Source: DATARR01 sp044868005 (GTDB taxonomy: Bacteria > Acidobacteriota > Thermoanaerobaculia > Multivoradales > UBA5704). From it: DNA of 64,000 bases. The DNA is taken from NCBI GenBank assembly GCA_044868005.1, contig JBIOVX010000230.1, forward strand, positions 1 to 64,000, read 5' to 3'. Below the pieces are notes generated by a model. The model ran no database searches and was not told where the DNA came from. It saw only the letters and a program-made list of their open reading frames with translations. The position numbers were made by a program, and so were the translations under genes. Of the stretch, positions 31,884 to 41,010 are shown piece after piece (the first letter of the stretch is position 1; every line of letters begins with the position of its first letter).

Positions 31884-33509
31884 GTGACGAGGGCCTGGCT
31901 GGTCGGCCCTGAAGACAGCGTCAGCGCCGAGATCGCCCGCAGGCTGGGCTCCGGGGTCGCAGCCGCCGCGGCGGCCCTCCCCGACGGGATCGAGGTGGCG
32001 GTGTACCGGCCGCGGCTACGGGGCGCTTCCGGGGCTCCGGATCTGCGGGACGCCGAAGCGTTCTGCCGCACGGCGGCTCGCGTTCCACGGGCGGTCCTGC
32101 TGTCGAGCGCCGCCGTTCACGCCCCCCACCATCACAATCCGGGCTACGTGCCGGAGGCGTACCGCTCGCAGGGCTCGAATCCCATCGCCGCCGCGTGGGC
32201 CGAGCTCGAGGCGCGGCTCGCTGACGGCCTGCCCCAAGCCGAACGGATCGTGCTGCGGCCGGCGCCGGTGCTCGCGCGCGACGGCAGCGACCCTTGGTCC
32301 CGCCTCCTCTCAGGCCGCGTTGCCGTGGTTCCCCCGGGGTTCGACCCGGCCCTCCAGTTCCTCACGCCGGAGGAGCTCGCCGGGGCCGTAGCCAGCGCCG
32401 TCGAGCGCGGATCGGGTAAGCCCGGCGATTACTACGTAGCTCCGCGCGGCGCCGTCTCGGTGCGCGGCGCCCTCCGCCTCGCGGGCGTCCGGCGCCTGCC
32501 GCTGCGCTGGATCGGCCGCAGTGGGCTCGGTGACTATCTGCGCCACAACGCGACCGTCTCCGGCCGGAAGATCGAAACGGAGCTGGGCTTCGTTCCCCGC
32601 AAGACCAGCGCCGACTCCGTGCTCGCCGCGTTCGGCGACGGCAGGACCGCGGCGCCGCCGCCGGCGTTCGACGACTTCGGTCTCGATGCGGGGTATATCG
32701 GCGCCTACGAGCGCACGCTGTTCCGCTTCCTTCACGATCTCTACTGGCGGATCGAGTACCGCGGGCTGGAGAACGTGCCTTGGCAGGGGAGGGTGGTGCT
32801 CACCGGCATGCACCGGGGCTTCATGCCGTGGGACGGCGTCATGGCCTTGGTGGGAATCCACCGGGCCACCGGGCGCATCCCGCGCTTCCTCATCCATCCC
32901 TGCCTGGTCAAGCAGCCGTTCCTGGCCAATTACATGACCAAGCTCGGCGGCATCCTCGCCTGTCAGGAGAACGCCGACTGGGTGCTGGGCAACGACGGAT
33001 TACTGGGCATGTTCCCCGAGGGCATCCACGGCGCCTTCACGCCCTACCGCGACGCCTACAAGCTCGGCAAGTTCGGGCGCGACGAGTACGTGAAGATGGC
33101 GCTGCGCAACCGCGCGCCGATCCTGCCCTTCGTCACCGTCGGCAGCGCCGAGATCTATCCCATCCTCGGCCGTCTCGACTGGAAATGGATCAAGCGCGCC
33201 ACCGAGTGGCTCTACCTGCCTCTCTGCCCCAACTTCCCGCTTCCCGGCCTGCCGTTGCCCTCGAAGTGGCATACGCGGTTCCTGGAGCCGATGCACGTCG
33301 AGCGGCGCTACGGCCCCGAGGCCGCCGACGATCCCGAGGTGGTGCGCGCGCTCAGCCGTGAGGTGCGGGCGCGGATGCAGGAGGCGATCGACGACATGCT
33401 CCGCCGGCGGAAGTCGATCTTCCGGGGCGCCATCTTCAGCGCCGAGGCGGCGCCGGCCGGGCCAGGGCGTCGCGGATCTGTGCCTGATGGCGCCGTTCGT
33501 GAGAGGTGA
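31884..33509 (+). CDS. fusion: NAD-epimerase-like domain + PlsC-type acyltransferase
   Basis: A 541-residue protein in two parts. Residues 1-255 resemble an SDR/NAD-dependent epimerase fold in a reduced form (DGIEVAVYRP, VLLSSAAVHAPHHHNPGYV, the ELGFVPRKTSADS end of such domains), but without a clear Gly-rich nucleotide loop. Residues about 270-510 are an acyltransferase: TGMHRGFMPWDG (block I His), FPEGIHGAFTPYR (block III), ILPFVTVGSAEIYP (block IV). It may esterify the product of the CrtI-like enzyme. The last 74 bp overlap the convergent DinB gene. Confidence 0.8.
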   Translation: MTRAWLVGPEDSVSAEIARRLGSGVAAAAAALPDGIEVAVYRPRLRGASGAPDLRDAEAFCRTAARVPRAVLLSSAAVHAPHHHNPGYVPEAYRSQGSNPIAAAWAELEARLADGLPQAERIVLRPAPVLARDGSDPWSRLLSGRVAVVPPGFDPALQFLTPEELAGAVASAVERGSGKPGDYYVAPRGAVSVRGALRLAGVRRLPLRWIGRSGLGDYLRHNATVSGRKIETELGFVPRKTSADSVLAAFGDGRTAAPPPAFDDFGLDAGYIGAYERTLFRFLHDLYWRIEYRGLENVPWQGRVVLTGMHRGFMPWDGVMALVGIHRATGRIPRFLIHPCLVKQPFLANYMTKLGGILACQENADWVLGNDGLLGMFPEGIHGAFTPYRDAYKLGKFGRDEYVKMALRNRAPILPFVTVGSAEIYPILGRLDWKWIKRATEWLYLPLCPNFPLPGLPLPSKWHTRFLEPMHVERRYGPEAADDPEVVRALSREVRARMQEAIDDMLRRRKSIFRGAIFSAEAAPAGPGRRGSVPDGAVRER

Positions 33510-34059
33510 TGAAGTCGAGGATCTGCAGCACGTTGTTCACTCCGAACAGCGGGTGCTGGTGGATCATCGAGCCCCAGTCGAGATCGGGGTTCTCCAGGAA
33601 TAGGGATTCGAACGCCTGGAAGGAGGCGCGCAGATCCCGCTTCAGCTCGTCCGCGGGCCGGCCCTTCCGGGGCGTCGCGCCTTCGGGGTGGCGGAAGTGG
33701 ACCTTACGGTTGGCCGCCATGGCGGCGCCGAGCGACCGCGGCATGAGCCTGGAAAGGACCGTGAACGGCAGATCGAGGACCCGCAGCCAGGACTTGGGGA
33801 TGCCGGCGGGAGCGGCGTCGAGATCCGCGAAATGCCGCTTCGCAAAAGGCCGCTTCCCGGACCGCGCGAGGTCCGCCAGCAGGGCGATCTCGCGCCGGTA
33901 CATCGCGTCCGTCTTCGTCAGGTGATCGAGCACCTCGCCCGCCGACCACTGATCCGGGCCGGGTGAGCGGTCGAGCTGCTCCTGCGAGAGCGGCGCGGTC
34001 AGGTCGAACGTCTCCCGCCGCGCCCCCCGGAAGGTTTCGAGCTGCTGCGGGACCGGCAT
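33436..34059 (-). CDS. DinB family protein
   Basis: A 207-residue four-helix-bundle protein of the DinB/DUF664 type. Metal-ligand histidines appear where expected: WSAGEVLDHLTKTD (first helix) and SHERRHQAQIRDAL near the end, plus a middle His (IHQHPLFGV). Related proteins include thiol-dependent (bacillithiol, mycothiol) S-transferases and DNA-damage-inducible proteins. Its role here is unknown. It starts 3 bp after the TfoX-like gene and overlaps the acyltransferase gene tail-to-tail by 74 bp. Confidence 0.86.
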   Translation of the reverse strand: MPVPQQLETFRGARRETFDLTAPLSQEQLDRSPGPDQWSAGEVLDHLTKTDAMYRREIALLADLARSGKRPFAKRHFADLDAAPAGIPKSWLRVLDLPFTVLSRLMPRSLGAAMAANRKVHFRHPEGATPRKGRPADELKRDLRASFQAFESLFLENPDLDWGSMIHQHPLFGVNNVLQILDFITSHERRHQAQIRDALARPAPPRR

Positions 34060-34062
34060 GAT

Positions 34063-34461
34063 TCAGCTCCGCTTGGCGGCCGGGCGCTTCGCCGCCTTCT
34101 TGGCGCCCGCCCGCTTCTTCTTCGGTGGAATCGATGCCGCGTACTCGAGCGAGCGCCGGATCCAGGGCTTCAGCTCCTTGGGTTTCCGCACCAGCTCGTG
34201 GGGGACGACGACGTACTCCTTCATGATCCGCCCGGGGAACGGCTGGAAGATCTCGGTCTCGTACTTCTCCAGGAACCGTTCGCGGTCGCCCTCGGGCAGG
34301 CGCATCAGCATGTTTTCCTGGTGGAGCCCGATGAACATGTTGTCGTTGGCGAAGGCGCACGGATAGCCGAACATCTTGCGCGGTTCCACCCGCGGGTCTT
34401 CGTCCGGCACGATTTTGCCGAAAGCCTCGACCAGCCACTCCGGGGATTTTCGCCAAGCCAT
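34063..34461 (-). CDS. TfoX N-terminal domain protein with basic tail
   Basis: A 132-residue protein. Residues about 10-100 match the TfoX/Sxy N-terminal domain (KMFGYPCAFANDNMFIGLHQ, MLMRLPEGDRERFLEKY). The last 20 residues are lysine/alanine-rich (PPKKKRAGAKKAAKRP), a histone-like nucleic-acid-binding tail seen in several stand-alone TfoX_N proteins. TfoX itself is a competence regulator; stand-alone N domains have no settled role. Paired with DinB by a 3-bp gap. Confidence 0.87.
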   Translation of the reverse strand: MAWRKSPEWLVEAFGKIVPDEDPRVEPRKMFGYPCAFANDNMFIGLHQENMLMRLPEGDRERFLEKYETEIFQPFPGRIMKEYVVVPHELVRKPKELKPWIRRSLEYAASIPPKKKRAGAKKAAKRPAAKRS

Positions 34462-34495
34462 GGATACGCTCCTCGCCGCAGGATTTTTTTACCTG

Positions 34496-37444
34496 CTAAC
34501 TCGGCGGCAACTTTAGCACTCCTAATCCAGGGAACGGTCCCATGAGGAAGAAGAGCCCGGCCTCGAGCGGCAAGGGCTGCGGCGGCGGTGGGATCTCGCC
34601 TGCCTTGCGAATCGAGATGCCGGCGGGATTGGACGGCTGCTTGGCGGCGGTCACCACCGCGGGCACGTAAGTGGCGAGCTCGACCGCATCGGGGACCTCG
34701 ACGGCCAGCCGCTGCACCCCGGGGAGCATCGGGTCGTTTGCCACTCCGATCACCTTGGCGTTCTTGCTGCCGAGAGTGACCTTGATGTTGGCGGCATCGG
34801 GCTTGGCGCCGAAACCAGTCCCGAAGAGGGTCACCACTCCGCCCGGAGAGCCGGGCTGCTGGGCGTAGTTGAGCAGCGCCGGAGCCTTGGGATCGAGCGC
34901 GTTGCCGCTCGCGGCGAGGTTGCCGTTGCCGAGCAGGAAGGCCGGCTCGGCCACTTCGCCGTAGCTGTAGAGGAAGAGCGCCGGGCTGGCGTCGGCGACC
35001 GGCAGCTCGACCGGGACGGCCTGCTGCTGAGAGCCCGGGACCTTGACCTCGATCGCGGCCCGGCCCAGCTTCGGATCGAGGGTCTCGGGGACGCGGAAGA
35101 CGATGCGGAACGGCAGCACGTCGAGGACCTGCGCCGCCAGGCCTCCCACCTTGACCTCGACGCCGGGAGGCGGCGGGCCGGGAGGAGTCAGGTTGGCGCC
35201 CACGATCAACACCAGGGCGCCGGGAGCGAGGGGTGGCTTGATGAGCTGAGCGCTGCTGAAGACGGGGATGAGCGGATCCGGCACCCAGCCGGCTTCCGGG
35301 CGGAAGGTCTGAACCAGGCGGGTCGGGACGCCCGGCGGCGGGTCGAGGAAGCCCTGGGAGCGGCCGCCGACCACCATCAACTGGCCTGCCGCCACCGCGG
35401 CGCCGGCACCCGCGGTGGGCAGGGGCTGGGGGAGAGAGCCGCGCCAGGCGCCGAGATCGAGGTCCAGCTCCTGGCACGGCAGGAAGGTCGGATCGAAAGG
35501 CTGCGTGGGGCCGCCTACCGAGGGATAGCCGCCGATCAGGAGGATGCGGCCGTCGAGCTGGGCGGCCGCGGCCATATACACGCCGACGACGGTGTCGGGA
35601 CCGACGTCCCACTGATTGGCGGCGGTGTCGAAGATCACCGTCCGGCGGGTGATCTCCTTCTCGCCGATGCGCCCGCCGATGATGTAGATCCTCGTCTCGA
35701 GCGCCACGGCGCTGGCGCCCGCGGCCGGCAGGGAGGCCGGGGGCGGCGCCTTGGGATCCTGCGGGAAGTCCGCGCTCGTCTTCCACGTGCCGGTTGCTGT
35801 GTCGAGCACCTGCACCCGCGAGCTGATCTTGAGTCCCTTGCCTTGCGCCTCCAGGCCCGAGAACACGAAGATCTTCTCGCCTACCGCCGCCGCCGTGCCC
35901 TCGGCCACGGCGGTGGGGAGCTTGGGGCCGTCGTGCCACTGGCCGGAGTCGAGGTCGAGCACCTGGACGCGGTCCGTCGGCACCTTGCCCGGCTGTTTGA
36001 AGCCCCCGAGCACGTAGAGGTGCTTGCCGACCACCGCGCCCTGGGCCGAGGAGACGGCCGTCTGCAACGGGGAGGCGTCCTGCCAGCTCGCCGACTGCGG
36101 ATCGAGATAGCGCACCCGGCTGGTGACCGCGCCCGTGTCGTCCACCCCACCGGCGGCGTAAACCTGCCCGCGGGCCGCCAGCACTACGGAGTTGGCCAGC
36201 GGCGCATCGAGGCTTGGCGGTGCCGGCCGCTGGGCCTCCACCTCGGCCATCCGCCGTGCCACCAGGTCGATGTGAGGATGGAAGAAGACGTTCACCGAGG
36301 TCTTGATGCCGTCCGGGTTGTCCTGATCGTTCGGGCAGTCGGCGGGCGGCGTTCCCGGCAGGCAGCGGTCCGGGTTGGCGAAGTGGAACTCGAAGTTGGG
36401 GCCGAAGGTGAAGGGCGGGAAGAAGCCGTCAGGCCCGATGAAGTAGGGGAAGAGGCCGACCGGCGCGAGGGTCTCGCTGTGCATCTCGAAGCCGCTGATC
36501 GCGCCGTTCGGCTCGGTGTTGAACTTGACATTGCCGAAGATCGGCGGCGGCGACGTGGGAGGCACCCAGTCGGGCGGCGGCACGAAGCTCGCCGGCGGCG
36601 CCAGCGGCGGGAAGATATAGGGGAAGGCGTAGGGGATGCGGTTGGCGCGGTCGGTGCGGCCGATGGTGGTGCCTTGGAAGTTGGCGAAAATCGTCAGGCC
36701 CTGGACCTCGCCCGTGCAGAGATTGAGACGGCCGCGGTTGGTGGTATCCAAAGGCTTGCCGCCCTGCAGGAAGAACGGCGTCGGGAAAGTGCGGGTGCGA
36801 GTGAACTCGAACTGCTGGCCGCCGCCCCAGGTGATGACCACCGGCGTGCCGACCCCGAAGTAGGTGATCGCGAAGTCCACCCAATCGCCCTGCGGCTTGC
36901 CGAACTGCACCTGCACCCAGCCGGTGAGCTTGGTGTGGCCGGCGACCGGCCGCGCCCCCAGGAAAGCCGGGAAGTTGAAGAACTCGTCGCCGAATTCGCT
37001 TCCTATCCAGTCGAGCGGACCCGCGATCAACCCTGTCTTGGGCAGGCGGATGCGATGGCGATGCGGCGGCGTCTCGCCCTTGATGGCGTCCCTGATCTCC
37101 TCGAGCAGCGCGGTCTTCTCTTCCTCGAAGTCCCAAGCGGACTCCTCGAAGCAGGTCAGGACCTGCACCGTAACGCGCAGGTAGCGGCCGTCGCCCTCCG
37201 GCAGACGTTCGATGGTTTTGCCCTCGACGCCGGGAGGATAGTGCCGCTCGACCCACAGACCCGGCCGTGGGGTGTGCGGCAGGTCGCGCATGAACTCGGC
37301 GATCTTCTCATTCCTGAACTCGTGCTCGGACACGTCGTCCCGCACCAGGTCTTCACGGTTGGGGAAGCTCGCCTCGAGGCCGCTCTTCAAGAACAGGACG
37401 TTCCAGCGCACGAGGCGCCTGAGAGCACAGGTTCTGGTCGTCAT
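34496..37444 (-). CDS. 982-residue Kelch-repeat / IPT-TIG protein with N-terminal shared module
   Basis: No signal peptide. Residues about 8-130 form a module also found in the gene at 41011-41721 (LVRDDVSEHEFRNEKIAEF, LRVTVQVLTCFEES, FEEEKTALLEEIRDAIKGE). A unique beta-rich part (about 150-400) follows, then five or six Kelch repeats (about 410-700; VYAAGGVDDTGAVTSRVRYL, LYVLGGFKQ, IYIIGGRIGE, ILLIGGYPS, LMVVGGRSQG) and two IPT/TIG-like or UPF-type beta domains of the solibacter kind (about 735-960; LVIVGANLTPPGPPPPG, VTLFGTGFGAKPD). It is the last gene of the nine-gene operon; its ATG overlaps the patatin stop. Likely a large scaffold; function unknown. Confidence 0.8.
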   Translation of the reverse strand: MTTRTCALRRLVRWNVLFLKSGLEASFPNREDLVRDDVSEHEFRNEKIAEFMRDLPHTPRPGLWVERHYPPGVEGKTIERLPEGDGRYLRVTVQVLTCFEESAWDFEEEKTALLEEIRDAIKGETPPHRHRIRLPKTGLIAGPLDWIGSEFGDEFFNFPAFLGARPVAGHTKLTGWVQVQFGKPQGDWVDFAITYFGVGTPVVITWGGGQQFEFTRTRTFPTPFFLQGGKPLDTTNRGRLNLCTGEVQGLTIFANFQGTTIGRTDRANRIPYAFPYIFPPLAPPASFVPPPDWVPPTSPPPIFGNVKFNTEPNGAISGFEMHSETLAPVGLFPYFIGPDGFFPPFTFGPNFEFHFANPDRCLPGTPPADCPNDQDNPDGIKTSVNVFFHPHIDLVARRMAEVEAQRPAPPSLDAPLANSVVLAARGQVYAAGGVDDTGAVTSRVRYLDPQSASWQDASPLQTAVSSAQGAVVGKHLYVLGGFKQPGKVPTDRVQVLDLDSGQWHDGPKLPTAVAEGTAAAVGEKIFVFSGLEAQGKGLKISSRVQVLDTATGTWKTSADFPQDPKAPPPASLPAAGASAVALETRIYIIGGRIGEKEITRRTVIFDTAANQWDVGPDTVVGVYMAAAAQLDGRILLIGGYPSVGGPTQPFDPTFLPCQELDLDLGAWRGSLPQPLPTAGAGAAVAAGQLMVVGGRSQGFLDPPPGVPTRLVQTFRPEAGWVPDPLIPVFSSAQLIKPPLAPGALVLIVGANLTPPGPPPPGVEVKVGGLAAQVLDVLPFRIVFRVPETLDPKLGRAAIEVKVPGSQQQAVPVELPVADASPALFLYSYGEVAEPAFLLGNGNLAASGNALDPKAPALLNYAQQPGSPGGVVTLFGTGFGAKPDAANIKVTLGSKNAKVIGVANDPMLPGVQRLAVEVPDAVELATYVPAVVTAAKQPSNPAGISIRKAGEIPPPPQPLPLEAGLFFLMGPFPGLGVLKLPPS

Positions 37445-38724
37445 CGCAGTGTCATCCTTTCGCCGATGGTGGATCGGAATCGCGCGCCGTACACCCCGGA
37501 GCGCACGTCGCTATCGAACAGCGAGCATTCCGCCTCCTCGCAGTCGTGGTGGGCGGCGTCGTCGTAGCCCTGCCTGATCAGCGTGTCGATATGGCCGATG
37601 GAGAAGTTGAGCAGATCGGCGCCCCGGGCGAGGCCGCCGCCCGGCCGATAGCGGTGGATTTCCACCCGGCGGTGAGAGCGCTCGCTGCTGGTGGAGCCGG
37701 TACTTTTTCTCGCCGTGCTTTGTCTCGCCACCGTCGCTATGTTCGCCACCGCCCTCAGGGCCTTGGTGTCCAGGCCGCGGGCGAGGAAAGCTTCGCCGCG
37801 CTCGGCCTTGTCGAGGAGCTCGAGGCCGCGGTTGACGTCGTCGGCCTTGCGGATGTCATTCCTGATCTGCTCGGCGGCGAGGATGGCGAACACCCGGGCG
37901 AGGACGTCGAAGGTGCTCGCCGACGCCGGCTCGGCGTCGGCCAGCTTGGGATCGAGGTAGACGACGTGGATCACGTCCGCGCCGGCCTGGATGGCCGGCT
38001 TGAGCGGCGTGTTCATCGACAGGCCGCCGTCCACGTAGGCCGCGCCGTCGATCCATACCTGCGGGAAGATGCCCGGGATGGCCATCGAAGCGAGGACCGG
38101 CAGCGTCTGGCGCCGCGCCACCAGCTCCTCGGTATGGAAGATGCGCGGCGTCGCCTGCCGCCAGCGCGAGGCGACCACGAAGAGCTCCTTGCCGGAACGC
38201 GCGAGGCCGCGAAAGTCGATGGTGTCGGCGAGCAGGGCGCGCAGCGGCCCGTGATCGAAGAAGGCGGCGACGTCGGCGGCCTCGAGAAGGCGGGCGTTGA
38301 GCGGCAGCCGCGAGGTGAGGATCTTGGCCGCGCTCGCCGCCACGTCGCCGCTGAGGTAGAGGGAGTCCTCCATCAGCTTGGCGGCACGCTCCGGGGTAGG
38401 AAAGAGGCAGCCGAGGTCGAGGTCCTGGGTGGGCAGGCCCCGCAGCCGGAAGACGCCGTTGCCGCAGGTGCCCGGGCGGTCCGCGATGCGGCGGCGCCAG
38501 ATGCGCTCCAGCCGGTCGAGGGCGGCCTCGCACGAGACCCCCGGCTGGGAGGCCAGGATGGTGGCGTTGAAGGCACCCACCGAGGTGCCGGTGAAGATCT
38601 CGGGATCGACGGCGCGGTGATCGGTCGAGGGCGAGGCGCCGGTCAGGATAGCCCGCATCACGCCGAGGCCGTAGGCCCCCTTGGCGCCGCCGCCCGAGAG
38701 CACGAAAGCGGTGCGCTCGGCCAT
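37441..38724 (-). CDS. patatin-like phospholipase
   Basis: A 427-residue lipid acyl hydrolase. Oxyanion loop LSGGGAKGAYGLGVM at the N terminus, nucleophile elbow GTSVGAF (Ser), catalytic Asp in YVDGGLSMNTPL. The dyad is complete. A helical C-terminal extension of about 130 residues, ending in a Cys/His/Asp-rich stretch (HHDCEEAECSLFDSDVRSG), is not part of the patatin fold. No signal peptide. ATG overlaps the previous stop by one base (TGATG) and its own stop overlaps the Kelch gene. A role in membrane lipid turnover within the DUF1702/UbiB operon is inferred. Confidence 0.9.
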   Translation of the reverse strand: MAERTAFVLSGGGAKGAYGLGVMRAILTGASPSTDHRAVDPEIFTGTSVGAFNATILASQPGVSCEAALDRLERIWRRRIADRPGTCGNGVFRLRGLPTQDLDLGCLFPTPERAAKLMEDSLYLSGDVAASAAKILTSRLPLNARLLEAADVAAFFDHGPLRALLADTIDFRGLARSGKELFVVASRWRQATPRIFHTEELVARRQTLPVLASMAIPGIFPQVWIDGAAYVDGGLSMNTPLKPAIQAGADVIHVVYLDPKLADAEPASASTFDVLARVFAILAAEQIRNDIRKADDVNRGLELLDKAERGEAFLARGLDTKALRAVANIATVARQSTARKSTGSTSSERSHRRVEIHRYRPGGGLARGADLLNFSIGHIDTLIRQGYDDAAHHDCEEAECSLFDSDVRSGVYGARFRSTIGERMTLR

Positions 38725-39974
38725 CAGGCGCTGGCCCCGCGCAGCACCCAGCCCGGCAACGAGCTTTCGTCGTCCCAATCGCGGATCTGGCGCCAGGTCT
38801 GGAGCGATCCCGAGATGGCGGCGTAGTGTTTCTGGAAATGGATCAGGATCAACTGCTTCTCGATCTGCTGGCGCGAGATGCACAGCTCCTGAGCCGCCAA
38901 CCCCGCGGTGGCCAGGTTGGCCAGGGCGACGAAGCTGAACACCGGATCGAAGGTGAGCTGGCCCCATGGCATGGCCTGTGCCAGCGCGGAGAAAGGCGCC
39001 GTAAACGGCCGCGCCGCGCCGCCGGTGGCCGCGTTGGCGAAAGCGCAGCCCCATTGCAGCGGATCGAGCGAGACGAGGGCGATCGCCGTCGGCCGGTTGG
39101 CGACGAAGACCATCTCGACGCGGATGCGGCCGTCGTCGAGGACCTCGAAGTGGATGGTCTGGAACGCGGCGTCGAACTTGCCCGGCCCCCAGGCGAGGGC
39201 CGTCTGCTCGGGGTTCTTGATGAACGCGTAGCCGAAGCCGTAGCGGCCCAGCACGCCCGGCCGCGGGCGGCTCTGGTCGCAAATGAAGGGGCGCGACACC
39301 ACCAGCAGGCTGTTCTCGTCCGAAGGGATGGTGAGCGTCGGCCCGGAGCCGCCGAAGGGCTGGAGCTGGAAGTTGAAGTCGAAGATCTTGACCCTGAGCA
39401 CCACCCATTCGAAGCGCGGCCCGATGTCGCGCAGGTCGACGATCGCGTGCTGCCGGTTTTCCGGGAACTTGCCGATCCTGCCGTTCGCGGCCCGCTTGTA
39501 GTAGAGCTGCTGGAAGCCGAAGCCGATGCGGCGCACGTCGCGCCCCGTGCACAGCGAGAACGGCCTGAGCAGCTCCGGAACCTCGTGCCGGTCGTCGGTG
39601 TAAGGCTGCGGGTCGCGGAAGTCGGAGACCCGCATGAAGTAACGCAGCACGAACGGGCGCAGCTCGGCGTCGATGCCCGCCGCCGCCCGCCGCCGGTCGG
39701 AGGTCTCCGACTTCGGCTGGTCGTAGAACTGCTCCTGGTAGTTGCCCATCACCGGCAGCAGCCCGCCGCCGACCGGCGCGCGGTCGAAGAAGCCGTAGCT
39801 GAAGTCGGGCCGGTTGAAGGTGAAGGCGAGCTCGAAACGCTCCTCGAAGCGCCCGCCCCGGCGCTGGTTGCGGTCCCACCAGCGCTTGAGCGCCAGCCCG
39901 CGGTCGAGATAGGGCTCGACGCGCTCGAGGATGGAGACGTCCGCGGCGGTGAACGAGGTCGATTCGGGGCTCAT
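38724..39974 (-). CDS. hypothetical 416-residue protein of the DUF1702/UbiB operon
   Basis: Start 39974 follows GGAGGAG. No signal peptide, membrane helix or known motif. Sequence is rich in aromatics and beta strands, with islands such as FELAFTFNRPDFSYGFFDRA, RFEWVVLRVKIFDFNFQLQP, RYGFGYAFIKNPEQTALAWG and IHFEVLDDGRIRVEMVFVAN. The overall look is a soluble beta-sandwich protein. It is coupled to the patatin gene (TGATG) and lies 20 bp after DUF1702-like protein 1, so it belongs to the same pathway. I cannot assign a family. Confidence 0.75.
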   Translation of the reverse strand: MSPESTSFTAADVSILERVEPYLDRGLALKRWWDRNQRRGGRFEERFELAFTFNRPDFSYGFFDRAPVGGGLLPVMGNYQEQFYDQPKSETSDRRRAAAGIDAELRPFVLRYFMRVSDFRDPQPYTDDRHEVPELLRPFSLCTGRDVRRIGFGFQQLYYKRAANGRIGKFPENRQHAIVDLRDIGPRFEWVVLRVKIFDFNFQLQPFGGSGPTLTIPSDENSLLVVSRPFICDQSRPRPGVLGRYGFGYAFIKNPEQTALAWGPGKFDAAFQTIHFEVLDDGRIRVEMVFVANRPTAIALVSLDPLQWGCAFANAATGGAARPFTAPFSALAQAMPWGQLTFDPVFSFVALANLATAGLAAQELCISRQQIEKQLILIHFQKHYAAISGSLQTWRQIRDWDDESSLPGWVLRGASA

Positions 39975-39994
39975 GGCGGGGTCTCCTCCGTGCC

Positions 39995-41002
39995 TCACCG
40001 GCAGCGAAAGACTTCCTGCACCCGGCCCGCTCGGCAGCGTGCCAAGGCGTCGTCGAAGACGCGGCGAACCCGCGGGTTGCCGAGGGCCCAGGGCGCGTCG
40101 AATGCAGGGCCGGGCAACCCTGCCCACTCCGCCCATATGGCGAGCGCCGCGCCCACTCCCTGCGCAAAGGCCTCGCGTGCCGGCCGGCCGAGGCCGGCGG
40201 AGGCCAGCTCGGCGAGCGACGCCAGGACCTCCCGGTGGCGCAGGTTGACCAGGGTGAAGGCCCAGGCCACTCCGGCGACGGCGTTCGCCCGCGCCGCGGC
40301 GGCAGGCGCTTCAGCACCGGCGCGCGCCAGCGCCGCCACGGTCCCACCGGGAAAGGCGTGGAGCGGCGAGAAGTAAAGCCCCCGTCCGATGCCGTGCCAG
40401 AAGTAGGAGGCCAGCTCGGCGGAGCGCGTCGCGAGGGCGCGGTCGACGGCTGGTATCGAGCGGGAGTGCAGGGTACGGGCCACGAAACCGAGGCCTTCGA
40501 AGGCGGTCTTGGCGTAGCCGGGCCGCGAGCCGGCCAGGCATAGCTCCTCGAAGCGGTGCAGGCGGCGCCCGAGGTTCCCTTCGCCGTCCAGAGCGCGCTC
40601 GGCCAGCGCCAGCCCCATGCCGGTGTGCAGCGGCAGCCAGGCGCCCGCCGGCACCGCCCGCGCCGCGAGATCCGCCAGCAGCCCCCCCGGCCGGCGCCCG
40701 CTGCGGCAGGCGGCGGCCGCGAAGCCGTGGCCCAGGCCTTCGACGGTCCACAGCGCCGGGAAGGCGCCGAGATTCCGGGCCTGGCGGACCCTCTCCCCAA
40801 GCGGTCCGCCGCTTCCGGCCGCAGCGGAAGCGGCACGGAAGCGGCCGAAGATCTCAGCTTTGTTGGCCAGCTCGACGGCCGCGGACGGCGCGAGGCGCAG
40901 CCACCCCGAGAGCGCTGAGGAAAAGCCCTCGTCTCGCGGGGGCGCCGGCAAGGCATCGGCCCTGCCGGCCCGCCCATCCCGGAGCGCAGCCGGAGGCAGC
41001 AT
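39995..41002 (-). CDS. DUF1702-like protein 1
   Basis: A 335-residue protein, start at 41002 eight bases after the stop of the Cys/Asp-rich gene. Shared with the protein at 43447-44775: NKAEIF, FPALWTVEGLGHG, LPLHTGMGLALAE, ASYFWHGIGRGLYFSPLHAF and GVAWAFTLVNLRH. The order (EG box, H.G.GLA box, then F..G.GR.l.F, then G.aw.) parallels DUF1702 (UnbL-type) proteins of enediyne clusters, although identity is distant. No signal peptide or membrane helix. Biochemical activity of DUF1702 is not established. Confidence 0.62.
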   Translation of the reverse strand: MLPPAALRDGRAGRADALPAPPRDEGFSSALSGWLRLAPSAAVELANKAEIFGRFRAASAAAGSGGPLGERVRQARNLGAFPALWTVEGLGHGFAAAACRSGRRPGGLLADLAARAVPAGAWLPLHTGMGLALAERALDGEGNLGRRLHRFEELCLAGSRPGYAKTAFEGLGFVARTLHSRSIPAVDRALATRSAELASYFWHGIGRGLYFSPLHAFPGGTVAALARAGAEAPAAAARANAVAGVAWAFTLVNLRHREVLASLAELASAGLGRPAREAFAQGVGAALAIWAEWAGLPGPAFDAPWALGNPRVRRVFDDALARCRAGRVQEVFRCR

Positions 41003-41010
41003 GTGCAGCT

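Noticed and set aside
34470..34495. GCAGG...CCTGC around a T-run after the Kelch gene as a terminator
   Set aside because: The T-run lies in the loop, not after the stem, and the stem is only five bp.
35843..37567. A 574-codon plus-strand frame opposite the Kelch protein
   Set aside because: Translation is low-complexity Arg/Glu/Val and the Kelch repeats lie on the minus strand.
37441..40977. A single 1178-codon protein covering patatin and upstream genes
   Set aside because: The frame is open through three genes, but motifs, ribosome sites and TGATG/ATGA couplings show separate patatin, unknown and DUF1702-like genes in different frames.
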